Assembly (NCBI GenBank): GCA_024180945.1
Contig: JAKSGN010000005.1
Location: forward strand, 1,116,001-1,180,000
DNA: 64,000 nt
Reading direction: 5' to 3'
Source of the DNA: Macrophomina tecta
Taxonomy: Eukaryota; Ascomycota; Dothideomycetes; Botryosphaeriales; Botryosphaeriaceae
The notes beneath the pieces are model-generated. The model ran no database searches. It had not been told where the DNA came from and saw only the letters and a program-made list of their open reading frames with translations. Numbering within the stretch: the stretch's first letter is position 1; each line of letters starts with the position of its first letter. The position numbers were made by a program, and so were the translations under genes. Below, in pieces: positions 43,626-57,263 of the stretch.

Positions 43626-45770
43626 TTACGACCACACATCCTCCTGGTACTGATTCGATGCACGCATCGACTTTACAATCTCCTCACCCTTGGATTCCGG
43701 CAGACCGCGCTGCTTGGAAATTATCTGGCCGAGTAGCTCGTTCACAGCACGGGCCATGTTTGCCGCATCGCCACAAACATAGAAGTAGGCCTTTTGCTCG
43801 AGGAGCTGATTGACAATTTCCGCGTTCTCCTGGATCTTGTGCTGGACGTAAACCTTGTTAGGTCCCTCTCGGGAGAAAGCAGTGTGCATTTCGAAGTTGT
43901 CGCCGAGATCCTTCTTGTATTGCTACATTTCTTGTCAGCGGGTTCTTACGTTGTTCATTCGTTGGATATAGTTACTAACCTCCCACTCCTCTTGGTAGAG
44001 GAAGTCTTCGTCTCTTCTGCGGCAGCCAAAGAAAAGAACAGTCTTGCCAACATTCTCACCAGCGCGAGCCTGGGCGGCACGTTCCTGGACGAAACCCCTA
44101 AAGGGTGCGACACCGGTGCCAGGACCAACCATAATGATGGGCTTGGAAGGATCCGAAGGGAGCTTGAAGTTCGAGTGGCGAACATGGACGGGGACGTGGA
44201 TACCGTCGTACTTGTTGCGAGGACCGTTAAGAGCGTAGTTCAGGCCATGAGGGTCGGGTTCAGCAATTCCGTGCTGCTTCTGCTTGAGCGCAAGCAGATA
44301 GTTCGTAGTAACACCCTTGACGATGTGCGGTGCACCAGGCTTTTCAACGGACTCAACGACAGCGGTAATGGAGATCTTGTCCTTTTGGACGAGCGATGAT
44401 GAAGAGATGGAGTAGTAACGAGGCTGGATCTTGTGAAGACTTTCGATCATGATGGAGAAAGGCACGCCAGTCCACTGCTGGCCATTCGACTGAAGTTCAA
44501 GCAGCTGCGCAATGTTTAGGTTGAGAGCAGTGACCTTCTCCTGGAAGTAGTCCTTGTCGCCTCCCATCTTAGCCATCTCAGCCTTGATGCTCTCGTTGGG
44601 GGCAAACTGGGCAAGAGAAGATACGAATTGACGAGAGACAGGAGCGCAGATTTCGATATGGTAGCGAACAACAGCATCGTAAGTGGTCGGAGTCGGGAAA
44701 GGAACCTTGTCGGTGGGGTCGGTACTCTTGACGTTGATCACCGTGTCACGCTTCTCGCTCAAGCCAAGGATCTGAAGGAAGCGATCAACTTCCTTACCCG
44801 GGTTCGTGGGCCAGACCGCAATGTGGTCGCCGGTAGTGTAAGTAAGGTTGGAGCCGCTAATGTCAACGTCCAGATGCAGACAGTTCCGGTCACCAGAAGT
44901 GAAAAGCTCCCGAGACTCGGCGATCGGCGCAATGTACGGGTTTTGAGCGTTGTACGGTCCCTTGGACTGGCCTTCCAGATGGTTCTTGTTGGGCTCGCCG
45001 AGGTAGACGGTGTCGTCCTGAGCGTTCATTTCGGGCTTCTCCTCAACGTCAAAGACGGGTTCATAAACAGCTTCGCGTTCTTCGAGTTGCATGGCCTCAG
45101 TCAAGGAAGCCCACATGGGCTCCTTCCAGGCAAGGAAATCTTCTTCCATGGTTCCAGCACCATCGTCACCCTCACCGGCAGCACCGATTCTGGTGGCACC
45201 CAGTTTCTGGAGCGCCTTATCGACGTTGCGGACCATGGAATTGTAGTGCTCATAAGTGTTGTTACCCAGACCGAAAGCGACATACTTGAGGTTCTTCAGG
45301 GGTTGGTCTGCCGCAGTAGCACCTTCGCTGTACGAGGAATCCTCGCTGGTGATGAATTCATAGAACTCAACCGCGTTATCCGTAGGCTCGCCCTCGCCGT
45401 AGGTCGCGAGCACGAAGATGGCAATCTTGTCGTCGGGAAAAGTGTCCAGATTCTCGTAGTCGTAGTCTTCCAAATCGGCAACCATAGTCTTCAGGCCAAA
45501 CCGGGAAGCGCCCTCTTTGGCCAGACGCGAGGCATAGTCCTCAGCGGTACCGGTCTGGGAGCCATAGAAAACCACGCAGTTCTTGCCCGTCTCCTCCATC
45601 TTCTCGATGATGTTGCGCGACTTGCCCGCCTTGGCGCCATTGGCGTGAGCGAGCGAATTGGCATAGGGATCGGTCGGTTTCGCCCAGTAGGTGCCTTTGG
45701 TGAAGTAGGCGAGGGTGCCCACCAGAATGACGGCGAGCACCACAATGTCGAGCGTGTCCAGTTGGGCCAT
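43626..45770 (-). CDS. cprA: NADPH-cytochrome P450 reductase
   Basis: ER membrane diflavin enzyme that passes electrons from NADPH to P450s, including those of ergosterol synthesis. Exons (minus) 45770-43980 and 43922-43626 with a 57-bp intron give 695 residues, the usual length. Order: N-terminal anchor (about 8-25, IVVLAVILVGTLAYF); FMN domain with VFYGSQTGTAEDYASRLAKE and LATYGEGEPTDNA; linker and FAD domain with RYYSISSSS; NADPH-binding region with GPGTGVAPFRGF and FFGCRRRDEDFLYQEEWE; after the intron YVCGDAANMA and the C-terminal EDVW. All cofactor motifs are intact. The junction gives Trp-Glu-Gln-Tyr-Lys-Lys. Confidence 0.96.
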
Positions 45771-47198
45771 GGTGTCTGTTTGGAGAAGGGTCAGCTGGCG
45801 GCGAGGGGACGAGGGAGATATAGGCAGCCGCTGAAACTCACCCGTCGTCTGGAGCCGGGACGAGTGGCAGACTGTAGGCCGTAGGCTACGTGGTCAGAGT
45901 GGCGGTGATACTGCGGAGCGGCACTGCAGCTAGTCCGAGGACGCAGGGCTGGCCAGCGAGTTCGGCTTGTGAAGGGCACGTGTGGAGCGACCCGAGAAGT
46001 CCGGGGATCGCAGCGCGGTGGTGCGGCCGTGCTGAGGCAGACGAGATAACGGCGCGAGGAGGGTGGCAGCGGCAGTGCACGTCTTATGGCGGCGGGTGAT
46101 CGAAGCCGGGCCGGGCTGGGCTCGATGACAGCGGCAAGTGGTGCGCTCGAATAGGCCTCGGATCTGGCAGACTCAGCGGAACGCTTATTCGGATGCCTCT
46201 GCGTAAGTAGGGCCTCTGCGCTCTATTTCTCAATCTGGCGCGTGTGCGGGCAGGCCCGAGGAAGACCGACCGGCCGACGGCGAGCGACAGCGCGGAAGAG
46301 ACGCGCTCCGGATACGGCGCACAGCACACACGCCCTCGGCGGCGCGCAGACGCTGCGTTAGGGCCTCCCGCCTGCCTCCAAGACATTGTGCTGCAGCACT
46401 CCTGCTCCAGCGCGACTGCTTCGGGCAGCGCGATCCCGGTAGCCGAATGGGATAGCCGGGCGCCATCGGAGTCCGTCGGCACGCCCGTCACAGTCAGCGC
46501 AGACGGCGCTGGGGTCCGCGGATTTGGAGGGGCGGCGCGTCCGATTAAGGCAGCCGTGGCGCGACCTGCTAGACAAGTCGCCGAGAGGGGGGACGCGAAG
46601 CATGATAATAAAAGACAGACCGACGACAGCGGCCAGGTCCTCCTCAGGGACCCTGTCGGCGGGCCGCGCTGGCGCTGCAGTTGCAAGGCACCGCGGCGCC
46701 GTGATTTGCGCAGCGCGTCGCGGCGAGGAAGCCAACGGCTGGCGAGCTGCACCAGCCCTGGCCAAAAAAAGTCCTGACGTGCAGACACCGGCTTTTTGTT
46801 TGGGGGACCAGGGTCGACGCGCCACCCGCCCGCTGCCTGAAGGAAGACTCAGGAGACGGCGACGCGTCCGCTGGCACAGGAACTGAACAGGCGCAGGCGC
46901 AGGCGAAGGCGCAGCCCAGGACAGGCACGGCTCTGCGCCCTTGGGCTCGTCACTCCGCCGTGACTCGCTGCAACACCCGTCGATCATCGCCGGCCGGGCC
47001 CTTCGCTGCGTCAACCCATTGGGCCGAGCCCTCGAAGCACTGGCGTCTCCCGCCGCTCGAGCTCCTCTCCCTGCGCGCATGGGCGTCGTCCTTGTTCGCG
47101 GAGCCATTCCATAAAATTGTTGTCGCTGCCCGCGCCCAAGCACGCCCGTCTGCCCAGCCGTCTATGGCCACCGAGTAGAGCGCCGCCTCTGCGTCCTG
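45771..47198. promoter_or_regulatory. Divergent promoter region, P450 reductase and Mor2/PAG1
   Basis: 1.4 kb of GC-rich DNA between outward-facing starts. It is open in several frames on both strands by composition, without recognisable domains. No specific regulatory motif was assigned. Confidence 0.55.
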
Positions 47199-50100
47199 AT
47201 GAAGGAGCACCTCCAGGCGGGATGGGTGAGTGATAGTGCCCCTCCGCTGAGCCCTCGGAACCCTTCCGCTTTCCGCTTCGAGACGCTTGCATGTAGGAGC
47301 TGTCCGCGGCCGTCAACCTTAAACTTTCCTCTCCCGCCGCCGTTGTTTCTGGTGTTTTCCTCGCGCTGCCTGCTGATCAAGCCGTTGCCGTTCCAGCTCT
47401 TCCCCCTCTGTCCCAGGCACGACAGCATGTTGGCAACCTGTCGCACCACCAGCCCGACCTTCCCGCGCCGCCCTCCGTCCCCGCCATCCCCTCCCGCGAA
47501 CCCTCGGTGACACGAGGCCGCGCCCCTACCGTTAGCACCCACCGGGGCCCGCAGTCGCGTTCGCAAACGCCCGTCGTGGCCATCTCCCGAGAGCGCCCAA
47601 GCCCGGACGCGGGCGTGGACAGGAAGCTGGAGAGGAAGCCCTCGTTGTCGTACGGTCACCACCGCAATACTTCCATCGTCCATGGAATACAACATTCGCG
47701 AAATACGAGCTTTGTTAACTCGCCCGCCACTAGTCCGCTGAGTCCTCAGATCATCGCTGCCGCTGGTGGTGCAGCCTCGAATGCCCTCGATGGCCCCTTC
47801 ATGATGCCGCAGGACGAGCTCGCCGATCTCCCCGCCAACATTTCCCCCTCAACCACGAACGGCGCCGGAAGATATCATGGCACTGGCCCGCCATCTGTGA
47901 GCGGCGACTACCGCGCTTATACCGAGCAACAGTATCGAGGGGACCCCAGGCGGCTGGAACGAACGGATAGTGTTAGGATGAAGAATACTCACGGCCGTTC
48001 GCAATCGAGGCACCACCATGGCCGCACCGTAGGCGAGCTGGCTCTGCACCATCTGTTCAATGCCGTATGTATGCCGTCTCTGTGCCGAAAAAACTGTACT
48101 GATAGCGCCCGTAGTTCGTTGGACAGGCAGATCAAAAGATCAACCAATGTGTTACTGATGTGCAGGGAGCAGAACCACGAGTTGAGTCCATATGCGGTCC
48201 CGGTGTTGATCCTGCCTTTGACCAGTTGATATCTGCACTCGGCCACATTGCACGCGAAAAGCCAAAGCCTTTGATAGACACGCTTATGTTCTGGCGCAAA
48301 GCAAAAAGTGAGAAAGCGAGCGACAAGAAGAAAGAATTCGACCAGGTAAAATTCCTCCGAATCAGTCACAGGCCAACGTTAATGTCTTTCAGACCCGAGG
48401 CGCATTAATGCCGGCGAGTGACCTCACACAACGCCGTCCAGGAGAGCCGCAGGCGTACACAAGTTTGCATGCTCCAACCCACGCCACACTTGCGCTCCAA
48501 CGGGAGGTAGTGGAAGCTGAACGCAAGTCCACAGTTTCTATCTATCTCCTTTGCCGCGTCCTCATGGAGATAATCGGACAGAGTAGCCTGGCACATGTGA
48601 CAGAGGAAATGGCGGAACGTCTTGAAGACATCATTTATTCGCAACTCAAACAGGCAGATCCCGAGTCCCTGGACGAGTCGCCCCTCCGAAACGCTAATTG
48701 GGTCATCTTCGGCCGTCTACTAGGTGTCATGAGCGACATGAATTTTGATAGCGTTGCAGGGAGATTCATTGCTGACCTGAAGGAAATGCAAAAGCACCTC
48801 AGCGTCAAAGGCATCCACAACAGGACGATCGAAGGAAAGGCCGTCCTAATTGTTCGAGGAATGAAATCCCTGAAGCTCAAGTACAGTCCCGAGGATGCCT
48901 GGGGCCGGTCCTGCGACCTGATGCAAAACCTTGCTGAACTCTTCGCCGATGTCCATGGTCAGCCCGTCAAGTACGCATTCTGCAACCTTTTCGAGGAATT
49001 GTTGCTCCCGATTGCGGCCAATGCCACCTCTGAGGTCAATCACCCGAAGTGGAAGAAATTCCTTGACACTCTGAAGCCGAGAATTGCCCAAATGCTGAGC
49101 AAGCCCAAACACTGGCAGACGGCTTTTCCTCTCCTAACAGTATTAACGTGCGTTTCGCCTCACGAAGCCTTCGCCTCTCAATGGCTGAGTTTGATCACTC
49201 CACTGGGGCCCAAGCTGAAGGAGCGAGCCACCAGGCCACATGCTCTAAGGAACATTTGCCGTTTGGTCTGGATCTATTTATACAGAATTGCCGACTCGCA
49301 TGGTGTTACAACCAGGAAGCTGGAGGAAGTGATTCGCTTGGTATTTCAACCTGGCAGAAGATCCTATCTTTCCACCGAATCCATCATCGCGGAGCCGCTC
49401 ATACAACTCATCCGGATCATTGGCTTCAAGTATCAGGATCTTTGCTTCAAAAATATTATCTTTCCATTGATGAATTCAGAACAGTTTGGAAGCGGCAAGG
49501 AGCTGAGAGTGGAGAATCTAGAGCCGGAAAGGATGGTGATTGGTATCAGGGCTTTTCTTGCCGTCATGGCGGATTTGGAGAAGGGAGAACAACCCCCCTA
49601 CCCAATATCGTTCGCAAATGATGACCTTTTGTATCCGCTGGATGCCCCTTTGCAACCTGCCAGCCCACGTCCCTCGACAAGCATTCGACCAAAAGCAGTT
49701 ACAGTCAAAGAGGAGCGACTATCGAGGCCAGTGATGGTGGCCAATTTCCCTGAAATCGCAAAAGAGTACTATAACAAATTCTGCAAGATCCTTGGCGAGA
49801 TCACCATTATCTGCGACAATGCTTTTGGAGGCCAGGCCGTCCTCGATGAGAAGTTTTCCACACCAACCCCCAAAACACCCATGGCCGAGGCTTTCAGTTT
49901 TGGGAGGAGAGACGACCATCTCACTCCCACAGATTCTCGACAAGGCTTCTATGACCTACTCCACGTCGCGGTCCAAGCTCTTCCAAGGTGTCTCTCGCCA
50001 CATATTCACTTCAACCACCTCATCAATCTCCTGTGCACGGGTACTGCACACGTTCAAAGTAGCATTGCAGCGTCATCAGCTCAGTCCTTGAAATCGATTG

Positions 50101-53100
50101 CAAGGCAGTCTCATGCGCAACAAGTCACCATCGGCTTCGCAAGGTTCATCTTCAACTTTGAGGATCGTTATGCGACCATGTCTGACGGTGGCATGCTTGG
50201 AGCTGGGCATATTGAAAGCACGTTGCGGCTCTATGTCGAATTACTCCAGATTTGGATCGATGAAATCAAGCAAAGGACTCATAAGGCTTCGGTGGATCCT
50301 TCGGATACTGAAAACTCGGACAACCGCGGGGCTCAGCTCGGCCTTACCGGGATCGATGCATACGTCGATGAGATCGAGTCACACGGTCTGTTCTTCCTAT
50401 GTTCGCCATCTCGGAGAGTTCGGACTTTTGCTGTGACTGTTCTCCGATTGGTCACCGAATTCGACACCGCCCTAGGCAAAGAAAGCAGCCGGGTCATACG
50501 CATCTTGGAAGGAAGCCCTCAGGTCGTCATCAGTGTGAACGACGAAAAGCTTTCGGTTGCGGAGAGGAGTCGCTTGCAAAGGGGGATGCGGAAAAGCAAC
50601 TTGCACAGCACTTTGGTGGAGCTGTGTAGTAGCGACGCCCCCTACGACTCTACACTGTGGTTCAAGATGTTCCCGAACCTCGTGAAGATCGCCTTTGAGA
50701 TTTGTCCTTTCGCAATTGCACACACCAGGAACAATGTCTGCGGGCGGCTATTCCAGATGCAGACGACCATCGAATTGCTTGCGCAAGCGCCACGGCCTTC
50801 TCCTTATCCGTCTTACGAAATAGCTGCCAACAAAACGCGGATAGTGACATCTCCAGAGATGACAATAGAGCAGTGGAAGCTATACCTCATCTTTGCTTGC
50901 ACGACTCTTACCACGGCTAGGGCTCAACAAGCAACTCCTCAACAAACTCCATCGCATTCAAGGAAGGGCTCCAAATCTTCGCAGAAAACTTCTATTTCGA
51001 ACAGAGTCTACTCGGCTGATGTTCTTTTTGAGCGCGTGGCAGCCTTGCTGCAAGCTCCAAATCCTGCAATCAGGGAGGCTGCTGTGATTGGGCTGGGCTC
51101 CATCAACATGAATATCTATAGGACTCTCTTGGAATCTTTGCAGCCTCTGGTGGCGAAGTGCAACGACGACGCAAAGTCACGTTTGGCAACTCAAATTATG
51201 CAAACGTCAATGCATCAACGCACCGTATCAGCTCCTCGGCGGGATCGAACGGTTGATTACCTCCGCACGGAGATTACCCACGTATACAAGCTCACATCGC
51301 ACTTTCTAGAGGCAGCGGAAATTTACGGGGATGACTGGATATTAAATAACCTTGTTACTTTCACGAAAGATTTGCGGCTGTTCCTCAATGACCAAGAGGT
51401 TCAGAATGAATGGAGCTATAGCAAGCTGAGGACGCACTACTGTGGCGTCATGGAAGCTCTGTTCGAAGGTATCAACCGGACGAAAGACCCAATACGTTGG
51501 ATGCCATTTCAAGCGCGAAAGGCTGCATTCGCCTTGATGGAAGACTGGTGCGGATATTCTCCCAATCAATCTCAAGTCCGGCAACGGGAAGATGCAATGC
51601 GACGCTCAGTTCTTGAACGCGAATCTGATCCCGGCAACAAGACCTATGCCACCGCCTCAATGGAGATCGAGAAGAAAGAACTGCGTACTGCTGCCTTGAG
51701 CGCCATGGCTACACTCTGCGTAAGACTTAAACCGGAGGTTTGGTATGTGCACTTGCTAATAATATTTTTAGGCGGGCCCAATCCGAATCCAGACCGAAAG
51801 CGGCGTCAATCTTCAGTTCGATGTCAGAAGACTGATCACTTGGATTGATTCCATATTCGACACGCCTAGCGACAAGTCTCACAGCATTGGCCGCCGTGCG
51901 CTTCGGAACCTCATCCTGCACAACAAGGACCATCCATATCTTCTGGAACGCTCGATTGAAATGTGCTATCTATGCAAGAGCTCAAAAGCATTAGAAAGCT
52001 ATTTTGAGGTCGTTACTCAGGTTATGACGGAAAGGGAAGACTATGTACTCCCGTTCTTCAAGGTCCTTGCAGCTGGTCTCTATGCTTTGGGAAATGAAAG
52101 TAACCAGATTCGGATGAAGTCAGCACGCATTCTCCGTATTCTCGAGGAGCGTCAGCACAAAAATTCGAAACTTCAAGACCTAGACATCAGTATCTCCGAT
52201 AAGACAATTGCTGTCTACAAGGCGGCGCAATTCGAGATGTCCCGGAGGCTTGCCAAACAACATTTCGAGCTGGCTTTCTTCGTGTTCTCGGAGTTCTCCT
52301 ACTATTTCAATCAACTCAAGCCGGATCAGCAGCGAAACCTTGTGGCGGCAATGCTTCCATGGGTCCAGATCATTGAGCTCCAAGTTGACCCGAATGGTGG
52401 GCCGACGGCAAATTCTTGGATGCTTCTGGTGAATCTTCTGGAGATCACGATCAAGAATGGCACTATCCTGCACAACGAGATACAAGCTCTCTGGCAAGCT
52501 TTGGCAAACGGGCCACATGCCGGAAACGTTCAACTTGTCCTTGATTTCATCATCTCATTGTGCTCCGACAAGAGAGAGCAGAACTTCGTTGATTATGCCA
52601 AGCAAATAGTCGTCTACCTCTCCAACACTCTGGCTGGGTCCAAGGTAGTGGAATTTTTGTTGCTTAAGATCACTCCAAGAGCAATGGCACCGGAGAAACG
52701 CGAACCCATACAGGTGCCATCGGATTGTGCTCTCTTCCCCTATGTTGCAGACCTCACCACGATCCTGGCAGCTGGTAGCAAACAAGTAAGTTTCGTGCCA
52801 GTTATATCAGAGCGCAGCGGCTAATTATCACTAGTCTGGATTCTCAATGGGACAACTCTGCCTCATCCTTTTGGTCGATCTCATGGTCTCACCGCTATCT
52901 CTTAACAAAGAGAGTGTGCCTCTGTTACTCCAGGCTGTTTTGGTCCTGTGGGATCATTACACACCTGTGGTACAGGACCAGGCGCGGGAAATGCTCGTAC
53001 ATCTAATACACGAACTCGTCATTTCGAAGATCGACTTCGGCAGCACCACCCCGGACAAAGAATACATTGAGGACTTCATCGAGTCAATTCGGCAGCATAG

Positions 53101-55288
53101 TCCCAAGGTCGTGTGGGCGTACGATGACGCCAACGGCAAAGTGGACGAGGAGTCGGAGTCCCGAGTGCCGGAGGCAATGCACTACGTTGCGACAGAGGTT
53201 GTGAAGATCTTCTCCCTGACCTACCCAGGCATACGGGAGGAGTGGGGTAAAATCACACTGAACTGGGCAACGAACTGCCCCGTGCGGCACCTCGCCTGTC
53301 GATCTTTCCAACTGTTCCGGTGCATACTGAGCTCGCTTGACCAAAATATGCTCGGCGACATGCTGGCCAGGTTGTCAAATACCATCTCAGACGAGGATGA
53401 TGAAATCATCACGTTCTCCATGGAGATTCTCACGACGCTGAAGACGGTCATCGAAGCTTTGGACAATAACGACCTCATCCAGTATCCTCAGTTGTTCTGG
53501 ACGGCGTGTGCGTGCCTGCAGACGGTCCATGAGGCTGAATTTGCGGAGAGCTTGGCTATTTTGGATAAACTACTTGAAAAACTTGATCTCGCCGACCCGG
53601 CAGTTCTCAAATTGCTCAGAGAGAGCTACCCCGCCCAGTGGGAGGGGCCGTATGAGGGATTGGCTGAGCTCGTTTACAAGGGAGTCAAATCCAGTACTTG
53701 TTACGACCGTACATTAATGATCCTCGAGAAGCTCTCTGCCCTTCCTCAAAGCGACCTGATCGGTCCGGACAATGTACTGCTTTTCACCGTCCTGGCAAAC
53801 CTTCCTCGATACCTTCGAGCATTCGATAAAGAAGCGAAGGACTCACTGGCTCTAGCGTCAGCAGACAACATCGCCAATATTGCAGATTGCAAGGGCTACA
53901 ATGACATTGCTGAAGCGCTCAGGTCCCTTGTGGTGATGAGGTATCGAACGGACAAAGACTTCCTCACTCAGATGGTTGCGGCTATACGTATGGCGTTTTT
54001 CCCCGACCACGATTTCCAGGCATTAGTGTTCCTCATGGGCCTTTTGCTCAACAAGCACGCATGGGTCAAGATCAAGACTATGCAGATCCTGTGCGTGGTG
54101 ATCCCGGACGTGGATATGAAAAAGCCGGAAGTGACATCAAAGGGGTCGGATCTTATCTCGCCTCTCCTTCGGTTGTTGCAGACTGAATTCTGTCTCCAAG
54201 CCTTGCAAGTTCTCGACAATATCCTCACGATTCCCTTGACTGGAGCATCAACACCTTTGGATCGGCACCACCTCAGGATGAGCATGGCAGGTTCTCACTC
54301 GAGTAGAGCATTCAGGAAGGAATACGAGCGTACACAAAGCCTGTACGGGATCCCGGAGGAGACAGGATGGTCCATACCGATGCCTGCGGTCCACTCTGCA
54401 ATGACGAGACACAACGTTCATGCTGTCTTCTATTCTACGGTCACGACTGAGACGGCAACGGCCGAAGTGTCGACACCCAAGATTGAGTTCAGGGCAGAAG
54501 AATACCCGCCGTCATTTTCCGGATCATACTTTCCTGTAGACGATAGGACGGCCACTATGACGTCGGATGCCACGAGAGGAGATGGGCACATCGGCGACCT
54601 GGTGATGACGTTAGACAGCCTAGACGACTTTTTCGAAGAAGACGATACGATCATGGGTTTCAACTCGGATGGTCACCTACCGCCGAGCCCCAGCATGAGC
54701 CGATACCCAAATGGAGGGCTTCAAGTTCGAGAAAACCTCTACGATCAGCAGACGGCGCCCCTCCTGCACAAATCACTCACGCGGAACGCTAGTGTCAGCT
54801 CCTTCCAAACAGGCTTCGCCGACCTGAAAGTCACTCCGACTCGCGATCCCGGGGTCATGACACCAACGGCGTTCACTTCGCCTGTCGCGGCGTCGATGCA
54901 TGCGCCCTCTCTACCAGTGCCTCGACCAGGAATGCATTCGCGTTCGGTCACATCGCCGTCGCTCAATCAGCAACGTACTCCTCCCGGACCTGGGCCCGGC
55001 CCAGTGATTGATGAGTACGATGAGACACTGTCCGACGACGACCTCACACTCAGTCGGGTACCAAGCGCAGGAGAGATTAGATCGAATCATTCCTTCGACC
55101 ACCAAGCGCGGGGCCCGTTTGCACAGACAAGAGCGGGTATTCGGTCACACATGCGTCGCCTTACGGGTGGCGGCGAAAAAGACAAGGAGAGATCGCGGGA
55201 TGCCATTCGCGCAGCGCTTCAGAGGAGTCCACAGGTACCAAAAGTACCGGATGTATACCTCCAAAATCCCAAGTCGGCAGATCCTTGA
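47199..55288 (+). CDS. Cell morphogenesis protein Mor2/PAG1/Tao3 (Furry family)
   Basis: Giant HEAT-like scaffold that activates the NDR kinase (Orb6/Cbk1/COT1) in the RAM/MOR polarity network. Six exons: 47199-47225, 47417-48064, 48115-48345, 48393-51719, 51772-52785 and 52835-55288, all in phase, total 2566 residues. Exon 1 has nine codons (MKEHLQAGW) before a 191-bp intron; it is the least certain piece but joins phase 0 at a good CCCAG acceptor. Residues 10-190 are disordered, Ser/Pro/Arg-rich. The Mor2-PAG1 N domain begins after intron 2 (FVGQADQKINQCVT) and extends through TLMFWRKAKSEK; long helical repeats follow to about residue 2250. The last 320 residues are disordered with Ser/Thr/Pro and an acidic stretch (DSLDDFFEEDD). 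No lesion. Confidence 0.94.
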
Positions 55289-56378
55289 ACGGAGTGTCGT
55301 CTTTTGTCTCTCGGTTTTCCATGATTATTTTCTCATTGGTTTTGTTTTCAGCGGCACAGGATGGCGTGGTTGGATGGGTGAACCGGACCGGCGCAGCAGC
55401 AGCATCATCATCATCATCATCACCTCACTCATTCTTGCACAGTTTCGATTCCTGGTGCCTTTCCCGGTTTCTGTTTCCCCGAAGAACTTATGATTGTGGT
55501 AGTTTTGTCTTTTCCGATACAAAATTGTGAGAGTGTAACGCTGGCATAGAGACGACCTGGCATCAATTTGGCGCTTTTTTTTTTTTTTTTAGCTCGTTTG
55601 CTTTCTTCGTTAGTTATACCAACCTTCGCTTTTCTTATTCTCTTGTTCGCATATGCCTTGTATTTTCTCGCCAGGGCCAGAAGGGGGATGAGGCGTAAAT
55701 ACTCGGAAAAAAATGCCTGGAAGCAGTAGTGTCTTATCTGACGGGGTGGATGGGGATTTCCTTTAATACGTTCTTCAACAGTTTCTGTGAGGTTGGCCGG
55801 ATGTCGGTTTGGTGGCGAGTAATTCTCACGGTATTCAAGGGCATGTAGTCCGATGACGGACAGGGAGGGAAATTTGAGGCGGGTGGATTCTTGTGGCTTG
55901 AGCAGGCGATGTGAAAGATGGCAGGGACTGGGAATGGAGTAGGGTGCGTTAGTCTGGGAAATGGAGTAATGGAGCAGGCATGCAAGAAGACGCGTACGTT
56001 GCGACTCGAGTCCAGCAGTTGGCTTTGCTATATGCAGGGGCGGTTTCGTGTTGAGGGGCGCCCTGGTGACAATCGGCGAGATGACGTTGCCCCAGGCGAG
56101 TGGCGGCGGCGCGCGGCCGAGCGGCAGCGACTTTCTGTGCGTGGTGCTCGGCCGGGGCGGCTGTGGTTGGGTGTCGCAGCCCTTCGCGGGGCCCTGGGCT
56201 GCCCCCCCGGCTTTCCGCTGAGGCCAGAGCTTTTGCGTGTGCCCTGCCTTGGCCGTGACGACGCCCATCTACATCACACCTCGCCCACCAGCTCTCTCCC
56301 GCGCTCGCCGCACAGCCTCGCGAAGCACTCACCCGTCTCCCATCTCTTCCCCTCCTCGAGCATCCTCCCCAGCCCACC
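55289..56378. other. Interval between Mor2/PAG1 and the TVP15-like gene
   Basis: 1.1 kb between two genes on the same strand. It holds the Mor2 3' UTR with a (CAT)n tract near 55402-55422, a T run near 55576-55591 and, after about 55900, a GC-rich stretch that is probably the promoter of the next gene. Confidence 0.55.
55402..55422. repeat. (CAT)n microsatellite in the Mor2 3' UTR
   Basis: About seven ATC/CAT units just after a short GCA run, 115 bp past the stop codon. Confidence 0.85.
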
Positions 56379-57263
56379 ATGGACTTCTCGGACATCTTGT
56401 AAGCTGCCCTCCGCCCCGACTGCTCCGCCCAATGCGCACGCTCGCGCGACGAGCTGTCCGCAGCTCCAGGCAGATGTCCAAGCCCATTGCGCGCGCCCGC
56501 ACCCCGGCCATCCGGAGCGTGCTGCTGCAGCTTCTTTCCACGTCGCGGCGATGCTAACGAACCCCTCTCTTCCACAGCCGCATGGTCAACCTCGCCGTTG
56601 GCGTTTTCATGGTGCTCGGCGGCATCGCGCAGTTCTTCCCCATCGGCCTGTAAGCGACACGCCCCTCCCTCCCTTCCATCACATCCGCGACCGCATCCGC
56701 TTCCTCCTACCTCTGGCGCTGCGAGATTCCTTGAGCGCGCGGGTCCTCCACCTCCCGATGAGGCGCGGCTGGCATCTCGTCCGCGCGCGGCGTGCGTACC
56801 TGCAGCAGCTGGATTCGATATGGATGGATGCCAAATTTCTGCCTGAACGCTGACACATCTGCTATTCTCGGCCGGCAGGAAGGAAGTCATCGTTGGCATA
56901 TACCTGATCCTGTTCGGCGTTGCGACGGCCGGCCTGGAGTTCCAGATCCCGCCGCCCGTCGCCAAGTATGCGTCTTTCATGTTCTCGTTCCTCGGACGCG
57001 GTGTCTGTAAGTCTCTTTCTCCCCTCTGCTTGTTCTGAAATTATTGGCCCTGTTTTCCTTGGAACGTCAGGCTGATGTGAGGGTGTCTAGTTTACGTCTT
57101 CATCGGCACCGTTATCCTTGCCAACCGCTGGGTTCAGTACGTGCCTGGCACCATCATCGGCATCGTCGGCATCGGCTACATCGTTCTCGAGTTCATCCCA
57201 TCGATCGAGCCCCCAGCAAACATGAGGGACGCCGATGCGGGGTGGGGCGCTGAGCAGGTCTAA
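56379..57263 (+). CDS. TVP15-like Golgi membrane protein (COPI-associated family)
   Basis: Small four-span membrane protein of the COPI-associated/Tvp15 family, found in Golgi vesicles. Exons 56379-56398, 56578-56649, 56879-57006 and 57091-57263 join in phase across introns of 179, 229 and 84 bp to give 130 residues. Spans: about 8-28 (MVNLAVGVFMVLGGIAQFF), 35-52 (VIVGIYLILFGVATAGL), 64-88 crossing intron 3 (FSFLGRGVFYVFIGTVIL) and 91-113 (VPGTIIGIVGIGYIVLEF). The C-terminal tail is polar and acidic. The gene is intron-rich for its size; the first exon has six full codons (MDFSDI). Family assignment rests on overall pattern and is likely rather than certain. Confidence 0.85.

Noticed and set aside
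44628..45884. 418-residue plus-strand frame opposite P450 reductase
   Set aside because: Antisense shadow of a well-supported gene, with no recognisable domain.
46084..47143. Several overlapping frames of 180-260 residues between P450 reductase and Mor2
   Set aside because: GC-driven open frames on both strands in a divergent promoter; no domains recognised.
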